From Moelleriella libera RCEF 2490 (Eukaryota > Ascomycota > Sordariomycetes > Hypocreales > Clavicipitaceae): a DNA stretch of 64,000 bases. The position numbers and the translations under genes were made by a program. The stretch covers positions 187,527 to 251,526 of the forward strand of contig AZGY01000018.1 in assembly GCA_001636675.1 (NCBI GenBank). Reading direction: 5' to 3'. How positions within the stretch are numbered: position 1 is the stretch's first letter; each line of letters opens with the position of its first letter. A model generated the notes under the pieces. That model was given only the letters and a program-made list of their open reading frames with translations. It did not search any database and had not been told where the DNA came from. Shown here one piece after another: positions 21,529 to 32,038 of the stretch.

Positions 21529-24036
21529 CTAGCCGAGCTCCCATGACTCGCCCCAGAGTTCGTTCAAATTAAGTCCTAGGAGTTCCAAGCTCGGGTCCAT
21601 ATTGAATGGCTGCGCTTGGTCGCCACCACCAAGCATCCAAGCTGTCGCGGGTGTTGCAGTCGGGTCTATAGAGACCGTCGGAAGCGAGGCTGGGAACAAG
21701 AATGGAGTGACAGACTGCATTCAAAAGAGGTTAGTGGCTCGTGTTGAGCGGAAATCATGCAAGGAATGAAACACAAGCAATGAGAGGGGGAAAATTCGCG
21801 TCTGCTTCTCATCACATACCTTGGGTCGGTCTGGCACGTCCATGGGATTTGGCGCAAGGGTCGCGGCAGTCAGGGTCGTGGTGCCGCTGATGGGCGTGCC
21901 CGGGATGTTGTCCGAGGGCACGGGCGGTTCTTGGTTCGCGAGAAGCCTGTAATGAAGGTTGACAAACCGCTCAGCCGACGTCGACTTGGCCACCTCGGCC
22001 GTCTTAGTCCCGAGGTGAGCTTCCAGCAAGCCGAGGGCAGCGCACATGATCGAGTATCCCCAGGGTTCGTTGTTTCCGCATCGCAACAGACGGTCCTCCT
22101 TCATCGAGATACACTTTTCGATGAGCTTGAGCGTGTGGTGCGAGTTGATCATGATCATGTTGGTCGATCCTCGTGGCTGCAGCATGGTCACGCTGCAGAG
22201 GTTGATGGCTGTCGTCAGGGCGTCTTCTCGCAGGAAGTTGAGGGACCGGATGCCCTGCTCATAGAGCTTGTCATGAAGCAGCACGATGTCGCGCGCCGCA
22301 TTATAATAAATAATTTCCGAGTACTGGTATTTGGAGTTCTGCTTGCGCAGCTTGAGATATGGCTGGTGCAAGGGAATGATGTACTGTCGCAGTTGGACGT
22401 GAAGCAGGGTGTAGGCGATCAGAGGATTCTTCTTCTTCTCCTCCTTGCTACCGTCCAAGTTCATGTCCCATGAAGGCAATGCGTCAATCTCCTGCGTCAA
22501 ATCGTTTGTGTATCGGATCACTTGGTCGTAATCAATCTCCGCCATAGGGCCTGTCAGTAGCCTACTAAGCTCCAATCGCAGCATCAGACTCTGTCGTGAC
22601 AGATTCTGAAACGAGCAAAACGTGTAGTCCTTCTGCGGTTTGGAGGCAGGCAAGCTGACGCTGTCCTCGCCGAAATCCTCATCGTCCAGATTTCTCGGAG
22701 GATTTGTGTCATAATGCAGTTGGCTGAGCAAGGTCGGAAGTCCATGGTCGAAAGATGCTTGCATGTCAAACTCCTGTACCGTGGTCCATATTCGCCTTCT
22801 CATTTCCTGATTGTAGACCGTGATCTTCCCACCACCCATGTGGCTGGGCTCCCGATGCAGACCGACCGCTATGCCATCCTGTATGAGGGCCCCGGAGCTG
22901 GTCCAGAATCTCTTTTTCTTGATGGTATTGACCCGCTTGCCCAGGTATAGCAAGCAGGCGATTTGGAAATGGATGAGCTTGCGGTGCTTCTGGCTCTGCC
23001 GTGAAAGCCAATTGTCACACGCGCTGATCCATCTCTCAGCCCAGTGTCGCGCATTGGACATCATGCCGATGAACTTGAGGCTTTCGTGGGTGTGCACGCA
23101 GCTCGACACCGCCATCATGGCCAGTATGAGGGCATTGAAAGCGGCATAGCGTCTCTTGCTTCCCGGCGCCCAGAAATCAGTGTACTCCTTGCGGAACGTC
23201 GGGATGTGTACAATGCGGTGAATTTGCTCGAACTGGTCCAGATAGACGGAAATGAGGGCATCAGCCTCTTCTCTAGTGGGAAGTAATGCTTCAAGCTCGG
23301 CGTCTTGCTCCTGGAACAATGCATCGCGCTCTTCTGCGCGGCGCTTGCGATCCTTGCGGTCGTGCACTATGACAGGCCTGAGCCACTCATCCGCCGTTTC
23401 TCTCATGAATGGGCACAGCCCCGTCAACTCAACAAAGGCCATACTCGCGTTGTGGGGACCGAAATAGCGAGTTCGGAAGCCTTTGCCACGGAAGAATCGC
23501 AGTTCTCCCCTTTCGCCCGCCATGTTGCTGGCATCAAGGCACTCCTGCAACTCGGCCCGTGGTTGGCCTTCAGACTCTGCCAAGCTTTCATCTTTCTTGG
23601 TCGACGGTGAGTCCGTGGCAGCGACGGTGCTGCCGTCCATTGAACTCCCGCCGGGTCGTGTAAGTAGGTTTTTGAGTTGCGTGATTTCCAGTTCAAGCCT
23701 CCGGATTCGCTCATGGTCCTCACGAGATGAGAAGCCGGAGGCAAGCTCGCCACCGACACCGATACCGAACCGACGAGAGTCCAGTTGCGCAAATGGCGGC
23801 GGAACGCCGGAAGAGGCATTGACGACTTCTCCATTCCGGCTCTCATAACTGCACCGGTCGGGTGTGCCACTCTTGATGCACCGCTCGCAGGGAAAGCCCC
23901 TATCGCATGAGAGCTTCCGGCGGCGACATTCGAGACAGCTGAGACGGACGCGCTGTCGCTTACGCGCAGGTGGATGGTCGCCATCGCCAAGGCGAGATCC
24001 TTCCTCGGATTCCGGGCTCGAGCTTCTCTCAGTCAT
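21529..24036 (-). CDS. Zn2Cys6 fungal transcription factor
   Basis: Exons on the minus strand are 24036-21820 and 21714-21529, giving 800 residues. The 105-nt intron (GTATGT to AATGCAG) joins VPDRPK to SVTPFLFPA. The binuclear zinc cluster is complete: Cys34, Cys37, Cys44, Cys50, Cys53 and Cys62, spaced x2-x6-x5-x2-x8 and preceded by the basic ARKRQRVR stretch. A short coiled coil (HERIRRLELEITQLKNLL) follows at about 111-128 and probably mediates dimer formation. The fungal_trans middle homology region spans about 240-560 (GSKRRYAAFNALILAMMAVSS, IQDGIAVGLHREPS, EMRRRIWTTVQEFDMQAS). The C-terminal exon is acidic and hydrophobic (SLELLGLNLNELW) and may be an activation segment. The target genes cannot be told from the window. 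Confidence 0.93.
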
Positions 24037-26210
24037 GCTTGGAATTCAAATCCTGCAAGTCGGAGATACGACCGTTGAGCCCAGACGCAACGGCAAGCGG
24101 CTTTTAAATCCAAGGAGGGGTGGTGTCTAGCGCTGGTGTGGAAATTCTTTATCAATCTGATCTGATAATTTTGGAGGCAAATTGTGTCTCCTCGCTGAAT
24201 GAGGTTAAACGCCGAGCGGAGTTACGAGCGATATTGCGGTTCTACAGAGCGAGGCTGCGGCGGGGCGTCGCTGACTAATAATTCGGGCTTTGCTTGTGTC
24301 TCGGACTTCCGAAGCCCCCGGCCGTGGAGCGAATGGCGAGATCCACTTACAAGAGGTTAACGGCCAGAAACTAACATTGACGGACTGTTTGGAAATTGAA
24401 TGCTCAGAATACTGAGCATTGTGCTCTCGCGACGAATGAGGGATTCTGGAGGGGCCTCGCCTATTAAGTACTGCAGACTTGACAGCAATAGTCACAGTCC
24501 CTGTGACGCTCTGACGCGCCTGCCTGGCCTGTCTGGGAAAGTTCTGCCGGTAACGGAAAGCGCAATGAGAGTTGGCGTCATGCCCTGGACATGATCCTTA
24601 CGTCTTGGCATTGTATATCTCAGGTGGGCACATATGATGTAGGCGTCGCAGTGAGGCTTCACAGTAAATAGCTTGTGTTCAGGATCTTGGCCCTTCAACT
24701 TGTTGAACCCCGCGCTCTGACACTCTACTCAGGCAAATGCTGATCATCAATGCCCGTTCGAACTCCTCAAAGACCATCGCGTCCCTTTCCTGCTGGGGGA
24801 GAATGTCGTCATCGGCGAAAACTTCCACAATCGCTTCAAGAGCTCCGGTAATCGGACCTCCATCAGTCTGAGCGATTGCACGCCTTCAAGAAAAGGAGGT
24901 CGGTTACTGCTTGGTGCCAGGCCTTACCACCCAAGATACCTGGGTATGCACTGATTGATAAGAAAGAGATGGTGGGTCACGCATCCCCCAAGAGCGGGCC
25001 TATTTGAATGAACCGGCACGTTTTCCGAAGGCAACACTTGGGTTAGAGCCGTTGACAACCGATGGCGACCAATCGTGTTAGATTATCAACCAGGATGGCG
25101 GCTCGAGCAGGGGCGCTTGGTCATAAACATGCGATTCCCATTCTTCCCCCTACCGAACTGTTGCGGTGTTAGTGCGGCTGGGGTGGGGGTAGCCACCTCG
25201 CAGGCAACTGATTGATAAAAAACCATCCGCACTAGCTTCATCTTGCCAACTCTACGAAACATGGGCCAAGAGACTAATAAATTGCAAGGGATGAGAAAAA
25301 TTTTTCCTTGACCCATACTACTGTCAGCCGTGTCATTTTTCCACTCAGTGGATGATGCTCTGACTGCCCGTACGATCCCCCTTCCGTCTGCAAACATTAG
25401 CCTCTCATCACTGGTTCTGCGCTTGAGCCTGAGCTTCCATCGAGTCCTTTGTGCCCTCGCGTCCGTTGTCTCCGTTTTTCCTTCCGTTTTTTTTTTTTTT
25501 GACCTCTTCCCTGCCTCTGATCCTCTTCTCTTCCAGAAACATGGAGGTTATAACGAATGATGACGCTGGGAGATTGCGTGGCGCGTTGGAGTGAGGACGC
25601 AGTTGAGGGCCGGCCGCACCTGATGACAACCTGGGGATCCTGCTGCAAAATGAGCCAGCGCACTGACTGGCATGATAAAGTACCCATCAGGTACCTTCAG
25701 GCAGTGTGCAAAAAGACAGGTACATAAAGTACGAGAAATGGAGCCGCCAGCCTCGAGTTAGCCTGTGTCAATTCAACGCTCTTTTTCCCCTCCGCCTCCT
25801 ACCGTTGCTCCTCTTCCTCGGTGCGAGATCGCGATAGCCACGCCGGCTGATCATGGTTCATGTCCGTTCCTATCACAGCATGCCATTCCCGTATCACGTA
25901 CGGAGTACCCTTGATCGCTTTCGATCTCGAAATTCCCGATGGTGCTCCTACTGAGGCCTCAGATATCAGGCTCCAATTAGGCATATATAGAGAGCTCTCG
26001 GCTCCCCCTCTCGACGCCAGCTGCCCATCAGTGCCTACACCATATTGCACTCGTCGGCAGTTATCATAGGTGGTACAGACATCACGCAGCTGCTCTGCTT
26101 CGACCTATCAAACAGCCACAACTGAACATCGTCGACAAAGGCACCGTGCATTCAACGCAATTGCCGGCGCTGACCATTCCTTTTCAAGAAGTACCTACAG
26201 AATTCCCACA
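24037..26210. other. 2.2 kb intergenic region with one coding-like remnant
   Basis: The first part is the promoter of the Zn2Cys6 gene and the last part is the leader of the DUF2470-type gene. In the middle is a protein-like minus-strand frame (24679-24893, listed separately). T- and C-rich tracts lie near 25480-25560. No intact gene is recognised. Confidence 0.45.
24679..24893 (-). pseudogene. Possible 3'-exon remnant, family not recognised
   Basis: Directly after a CTTGAAG acceptor-like site, the minus strand reads RAIAQTDGGPITGALEAIVE, then an acidic stretch (VFADDDILPQQERD), and stops at 24681-24679. The composition is protein-like. Upstream I see a possible short frame opening MRDPPSLSYQ and a GTAAGG donor, but the phases do not join cleanly. 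It could be a small unannotated gene or a relic. Its function is unknown. Confidence 0.25.
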
Positions 26211-26882
26211 ATGGCTGTCACGGGCGACGATGCCGCGCAGCGAGACCGTATCATCTCGCACATGAACCAGCAGCACTCGCGCGAACTCACCTTTTACCTC
26301 CGTCACTACCAGGGTCTCTCCATCGCCCAGGCAGCGGGCGCCTCCCTGCGAGATGTGACCCTCAAAGAGATGCGCATTCGCGCCCAAGGGACAGATTACA
26401 CCATTCCCTTCAATCCGCCCCTGTCATCTTGGAGCGAAGTGCGGGGTCGAGTCGTGGCCATGGACGCAACGGCCCGCGCGGGCCTCGGCATCAGCGACAT
26501 CCTCATGGATCGATATTACGGCCCTGGCTTCTTTGACAAGTGCCTCATGGGGCTTGTGGTCTTTTACTTCTTCTGCCTCTTCAGTCTGCCCTGGTTCGTT
26601 CCAGGCACCCGAGCCTGGAAGTTCGTTTCCACCTACCTTCCATTCACGCCCGAGTTCTGGCGCTGGGAAATCAAGTTCGTGTTTTGGCCTACCCAGATTG
26701 TTCATCTTGCCGAAAACTTTTACCTCGACTACTCGAGACTCGGAAAGCACGGCATCGACCGATGGTCACCAGTTTGGTGGCAGTGGATCGTGAGCAATTA
26801 TTTCGAGGGAATCATGGCTTATAGGAGGTTTGATCGTGTCATTGCCGCCAAGAGGGCGGAGAAAGAAGCAAAGAAGGATTAA
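26211..26882 (+). CDS. DUF2470-domain integral membrane protein
   Basis: This is a 223-residue single-exon protein. The frame is open upstream, but ATG 26211 (context CCCACAATGG) starts directly before the conserved domain. Residues about 8-85 match the DUF2470 fold seen at the C-terminus of haem-binding split-barrel proteins (RIISHMNQQHSRELTFYLRH, then VTLKEMRIRAQG). The rest is membrane sequence: a clear helix at about 107-127 (CLMGLVVFYFFCLFSLPWFV), then amphipathic or aromatic-rich segments (FWPTQIVHLAENFYL; WWQWIVSNYFEGIMAYRRFD), ending in a Lys/Ala-rich tail with KKD. This architecture is common in filamentous ascomycetes and has no assigned function that I know of. It is probably an endomembrane protein. 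Confidence 0.8.
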   Translation: MAVTGDDAAQRDRIISHMNQQHSRELTFYLRHYQGLSIAQAAGASLRDVTLKEMRIRAQGTDYTIPFNPPLSSWSEVRGRVVAMDATARAGLGISDILMDRYYGPGFFDKCLMGLVVFYFFCLFSLPWFVPGTRAWKFVSTYLPFTPEFWRWEIKFVFWPTQIVHLAENFYLDYSRLGKHGIDRWSPVWWQWIVSNYFEGIMAYRRFDRVIAAKRAEKEAKKD

Positions 26883-28595
26883 AAGCCTCAATTATTATGT
26901 CATCGTCCGTACAGGTCCCAGGCCAAATCATTCCATGTGGGCTCGGTCAGTGATCGGGATCCTTCGATGTACATAGCTTTTCGGGCCTACAACAACGCGT
27001 TTTACGCGTTTCTCCAGAGAGCCGGCGGCGAAAGCAAAGGGAGACCTTCTAGATCAAAGCTTTATTTAGTGATTCAAAGGGTAAGATACTTGACCTGATT
27101 TTGGGATTTATATAACTTCTCCCCTATCGGTACGGTGAAACACTGACGGGATTGTGCCCTGCAGCAGATAAGCGAAACCCACATTGTGCCACCTCACTTG
27201 CATTTGCTTGTCCACTGTCAAGGCCTGATTGGACCCAAACGAGGCATAGCACTCGGAAAGTCTTCTCCAAGGGTACCAAATGCCTTTCCATGCTTGATTT
27301 CGCGCTCGCAATCGCTCGGCGCTTGCAAGAAAAAGACCGAATCGGGCAGCGCATCGGCAGATGTGTCAACAAAGTCGGAATCTGTCCCGACGATAACAAG
27401 CGGCTCGTGGCCTTCGATCACCCGAACGCTGCAGCCCTTGCTCATATTGAAAGCGGCAGGATACCTTGGTCCTCCGAGCAAGGACGTTTCCGTGAAGAGA
27501 CTCGCTGGTGTTTTTGCGACTCGCGTTCCCAAAGTCATATTGTTCAATGGGGAACGGCGTCGTCCTTGCGTCTTTGTGGCGCAACCCCGTCGACGAGGAT
27601 GTCTGACGACACAGGCTGCTGAGATGAGGAAAGAAGCGTGAGCTGCCATCCGCATCCGCGTAACCTCCAAAGATACCGTTATCAGTTGAGGCAGATAGGT
27701 TCTAATAGTCTGAAGTGACGTGCGACCAGCTCCACGTCTGCATGCCGCAATGCATGGTGGGGCAGTGCGCAAAAGAGATTCTCGCCAGAAGCTTGCAAGG
27801 TACGTAGTGAAGCTCTGGTCTGCAAGGCCTGTTTCCCGTCCGAGATCGGTCGGCCAGGTACACAGTCCTGCATTTGACGAGGTATAAACAATTATAGAGG
27901 ATGATAAGATACCCGGTCCCGACCCTTACGACGGAGGACGCCATCGTACGTCTTCTCGAGATGGGGATTCTCGACGCCCGTATGATTATAGGTTTCCAAT
28001 GAGACGGGGCACGACCGCACGTGCCCGCAGTAATGGACAGACTTGCGCCTTTCATCTGCTTTGGGGCTGACGACGATCTCCGTGACAAGCTTTGTTTCTC
28101 AGCAAGCATATCATATGCAGATGAAGAGGGCGAAAACGACGCGGCTCCCGAATCGATATGGTGATCTGTAGCAGCTGCAGTCCGGGCGGGAAGACTCAGA
28201 GCAAGCTTGGCGCCTTCAGCGAAAAAACGCAAGAACGTCAGATGTCCCGAGTCCACTTGGATCTTGTACGCTGGCGCCCATGGTTTGTGCAATCTTCGGC
28301 GGCTGTTCTCTCTGATTTGCAACTCCAGTCTATTGCTTCACCAGCAACTGATCTGCTCGTCATCGGCGATACCCGGAAACCCATGCCTTATTCCATACGG
28401 GCTTATATAACTGGTCCACTCTTTGTACAGTTTGTGATATGAGCATCTTTCTGTAGTTGACATTGTGGTTACTCAGATACTCGCCTCAGGGGAAATTGCC
28501 GTCGATGCCGCGGGTCTTGAACGAGATCGCGACCAACGGAATGAGAAGCTTGTCACCTCACAACGCATTCAATTACACGCCTAGCTCTCATTCAT
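26883..28595. other. 1.7 kb without a recognised gene
   Basis: Overlapping frames of 70-206 codons occur on both strands (for example minus 27702-28322), but none has an ATG in good context, a domain or a credible splice partner. The stretch includes the 3' end of the DUF2470-type gene and of the RecQ gene, which converge here. Confidence 0.4.
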
Positions 28596-30238
28596 TCACT
28601 CTTGACAATAGTCGTAGTCGTCATACGTGCCCTGCAGAGCTTGCGTGCTGACCCATTCTTCGCTGGCCAAGCCTTTCACGAAGCGGCTTTCCAGGTCCTG
28701 TGGATCTTTGTGCCAGTCACAGGCGAAATCACAGTCGGTCGTGCCTGACTCGCCAAAATACTGGCATATTTGCGCATGCCGACACGAGTCTGTGTTCTCA
28801 CAGTAGAGGGCCAAGGCTTGTAGGCTGCGTAATCTGCCTTCGGAGTTTGCGCCATCCTTGGAGTCACCGCGGACCATTCGCATGACCCGCTCGAGATCCT
28901 CACGGCTGTAGTACAAAAAGCAATAGCTCGCGTTGCCGTCCCGTCCTGCACGACCGGCTTCTTGATAGTACCCTTCGAAGGACTTGGGTATCCGCCAATG
29001 CACAACGAATCGCACATTATCCTTGTCGATGCCCATGCCAAATGCCGTCGTAGCGACGATGATATCATAGCCATACTCGTTGTTAATCCATCGATTCAAG
29101 GTATCTTCTTTGACGTCCCTCGGCAGTTTTGCGTGAAAAGGCCGGGCACCAATGCCCTCTTCCCGTAATGCAGCTGAGAGGGACTCGCACTCATCCCGCG
29201 ATATGGTATATATGATGCCAGGAACGCTCTCAACTCGTTCGCCTCTGGCCTGCAGCTCCCGATTACGCGTGGCAGCCCGACGCCGATCGTAGACTCCTCT
29301 AATCCATCTGAGGAAGTCTGCGAGGCGATTATCTTCCTCGTCTTTGGTATACCTTATCTCGAGATGCAGGTTCCGGCGCTGTGGGCTCATCAGAAACGAT
29401 CTTATCCGTTCTGGAGTCTCCTCGAGCTTCAAGACGCGAAGCACATCTTGCCGGACCTGGGAGTTTGCTGTGGCCGTCAGGCACGTGATAGGAACGTCGG
29501 GGAACGTTTCACGAAACCAAGAAAGCTTCTTGAAATCTTTGCGAAAATCATGGCCCCACTCCGAAATACAGTGTGCTTCATCGATAGCTATTCTAGCCAA
29601 TTCTTTCTGTTGATGAACAAGCTGTAATCGCTCACGAAACCGTGTCCCAGAGCACAGTTCGGGGGTGACATAGAGGAGACGAGTCTTCGGATGTCCTGTC
29701 TCCAGGTCTTTTTGTATACGATCCCTCTCTGTATAGGAGGTGTTGCTGTTTAGCGAGCTGGCTTCAATACCAGAGGCTCTGAGAGCTTCGACTTGATTAA
29801 TCTAAGATTAAGTGAGCGCAAGGCACTCCGGTATGGCGACAAGCTGACGGAGCGGAGCATACCATGAGACTTAGTAGTGGTGATACTACGAGTGTTACTT
29901 TAGGCCACGCATCAATGGGATGTTTCTGTGGACATGTTCTGAGAGTAACTTTACATACTGCCATGGTCAATCACGGCTGGCAATTGAAAACACAGGCTTT
30001 TCCCGAAAGACGTGGCAGCTTGCACAAATACGTCGAATCCATCGAGGGCTGCCTCGATGATTTCTCGCTGATGCGGCCTTGCGATGCATCATCTCGTCAG
30101 GTTCTTGGCATTCAGATATCGAGCAGCGAATGACGGTGGAGGCGACTCTTCTCCGTACCTGAAGTCTTCTTTGTGGAAGCAACGTCGCAGAGTGAAGTGA
30201 ACATCTGTGCATGAATCGACCCGTTGCAGAGGCGGCAT
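28596..30238 (-). CDS. RecQ-like ATP-dependent DNA helicase
   Basis: Exons on the minus strand are 30238-30159, 30077-29959, 29897-29863 and 29801-28596, giving 479 residues. Introns of 81, 61 and 61 nt (donors GTACGG, GTATGT, GTATGC) join EDFR-PHQRE, DHG-ITLVV and SLM-INQVEA. Without these splices the frame meets stops, including a TGA just before PHQRE. Motifs in order are RPHQREIIEAALDG (Q motif/0), ATSFGKS with Lys53 (Walker A, degenerate compared with the usual TGGGKS), SPLLSLM (Ia), DEAH at 152-155, TATAN (III), then GIIYTISRDECE (IV), ATTAFGMGIDKDNVRFVVHW (V) and QEAGRAGRD (VI). A short zinc-binding RQC-like part follows, with Cys residues in ALYCEN, SCRHAQIC and CDFACDWH. There is no HRDC domain. 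RecQ helicases unwind 3'-to-5' in recombination repair. This short form is distinct from the large QDE3/SGS1 type. Confidence 0.9.
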
Positions 30239-32038
30239 GTTGCGGGGAAAAGGAAAGGACTTTGGGAGGGGGCGGTCGTCGCCGCCTGGGCTGGTCACCC
30301 AGCAGAAGTGAGGTGGGTGAGATGAGGAGCGGGTTTGGTGGTGGTGGTGGTGGTGGTGGATATCTTCTTACCCGGGGAAGGAAGGTGTCACCATTGCTAG
30401 TCCACCATGGCAAGTAGCAAAGCAGGCTGCATGAAAGCCAGCGGAAATAGCATAAAGTCGGTGGCCATGCCACGCAACCACACACCAGGTGCTTCTTCTC
30501 GTCACCATGAGATCCATGTCGAGTGGCAACGCTCGGAGTTTCAAATCACTCTATAATGACGGCACTGGTGTAAACACCCGTGCGGGAAAGTCGAAACGCC
30601 AAACGTCAAACCGCTTAGCTCCACAGGTGCCAGTACTTTGTTTCCTGCGGGAGTATGGAGTAGCGCCGTCCGGAGTCTCGCAGTACGTTTCTCTTTGACA
30701 GCTGCGACGCACAGTGGGCAAAACAAAAAAAAAAAAAAAAAAAAAAAGGAGCCGTTCGTATGTTGGCCCCTTGTCGTGGCGAGGCATCCGCTTGGCGACG
30801 GTACTGCACGGCACCCCCAATGAACACAAAGAGACACAGAGACTTTGCAAGGAGGGTGGGCGAAGCGAGCAGCTGCGACGACTCGGCGTGTTAGCGGGCA
30901 GGCGGACCATTATGGGGGGCGCGGGATGCAAGAAAGTCTTTTGCCGGTGGAAACAAAACGAGACGCCGCCATTTTCTCGAGGTGGTGCCCCAGATGCCTT
31001 GTCAGCCTGCCCTGCTGCCCCTTTCACCTTCGCCCTACTGCAGGTGCACGACGTTGGTTCCGAGCTAGCAGGCGCCCCCTCCCTTTTGTCCGCGTTTTGC
31101 TGATGGTCATTGTTGCGCATGTTTTGGTGAAGTATGATTTATGCCACGACGGCGCAGCTGCGCAGGATTTTTTTTTTCCTTTTTTTCCTTTTTTTTTCTT
31201 TTAACAAACGTTGCTCTTTCGCTTGCCCCCGCCCCTCTCATCAACCAAGAGACCTAGTCTACTGGCAAGACGATTGGGAGACAGAGGAAGAGGAATAGTA
31301 GAGGACAAAGGAAAACGGGCAAGAACAAAGCTCGCATCTGCAGGGGCGGCGGGAAGCTTGCCTGCGCACCGGCGGCATCTGTGCCCCATGTCATTGTATG
31401 CCATGTCTGACTAAGAAAAGCCAATGCATGTGGGGTCTCGTGTGTACCGTAGGCAGTGGACCGGAATGCTTCCAGTCGCCTGCCTCCGCGTCCTGGCCCG
31501 ACTGTGCTAGCACAGCATGGTCTTTAATTGGACGGCGTGGCGTGGTTGGCGGTGCCAGCCTGCCCTGTTTGGGTCCCTCCAGGAACCCTTCGGTCCCTCT
31601 CTCCCTGTGCTCCGTACTTTGGCAACCATCGGGATCGAACCTCCATTTCTCGATCAGGCTTGTCTCCCCTTTTGGCCACGGACATTGGACATAGCTGTAT
31701 TTTTTCCCCTTGTTTTTTCTTCACTGTATTCCCCCATCCCGTTCATCCTTTCCCTCACCCATGGCGTGGATGCTTTCGACCATGCGACTGAGTGCTTCCT
31801 TCCTCGTCCTGTCCCAGCCTCGATCGGCTTGAAGCAGTCGCGCCTAAGCCGCCCCCCCCGGGCTCTGCCCCCTCGGTTTGAGACTTCAGGGCCCTCACTT
31901 GAGGCGAGGGGGTCTCTGAAACATTTTTGCTGAATTTCGCCAAACGGCTGTCTGGTACCAGGTGCAAGTCGTTCTCTCGCATCGCCATTCGTGGCCAAGG
32001 TCGTCAACCCGTGAGAGCAACAATCTTACGAGCCGTCG
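30239..32038. other. 1.8 kb intergenic region rich in simple sequence
   Basis: Contains a GTG/TGG run (about 30334-30360), an A23 tract (30725-30747), a T/C-rich block at 31171-31202, and the long pyrimidine-rich leader of the SOG2 gene. It lies between two divergent genes and should hold both promoters. I see no gene. Confidence 0.5.
30725..30747. repeat. A23 homopolymer tract
   Basis: Twenty-three A in a row, preceded by AAAC. Simple sequence that may vary in length. Confidence 0.9.

Noticed and set aside
27218..28322. Overlapping minus-strand frames of 184 and 206 codons
   Set aside because: They start without ATG, show no domain, and overlap competing plus-strand frames of similar size. 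I could not support a gene.
30077..30158. In-frame TGA in the RecQ gene, at first taken as a pseudogene stop
   Set aside because: A good 81-nt intron (GTACGG to CGCAAG) removes it and joins EDFR to PHQRE in phase, restoring the family sequence.
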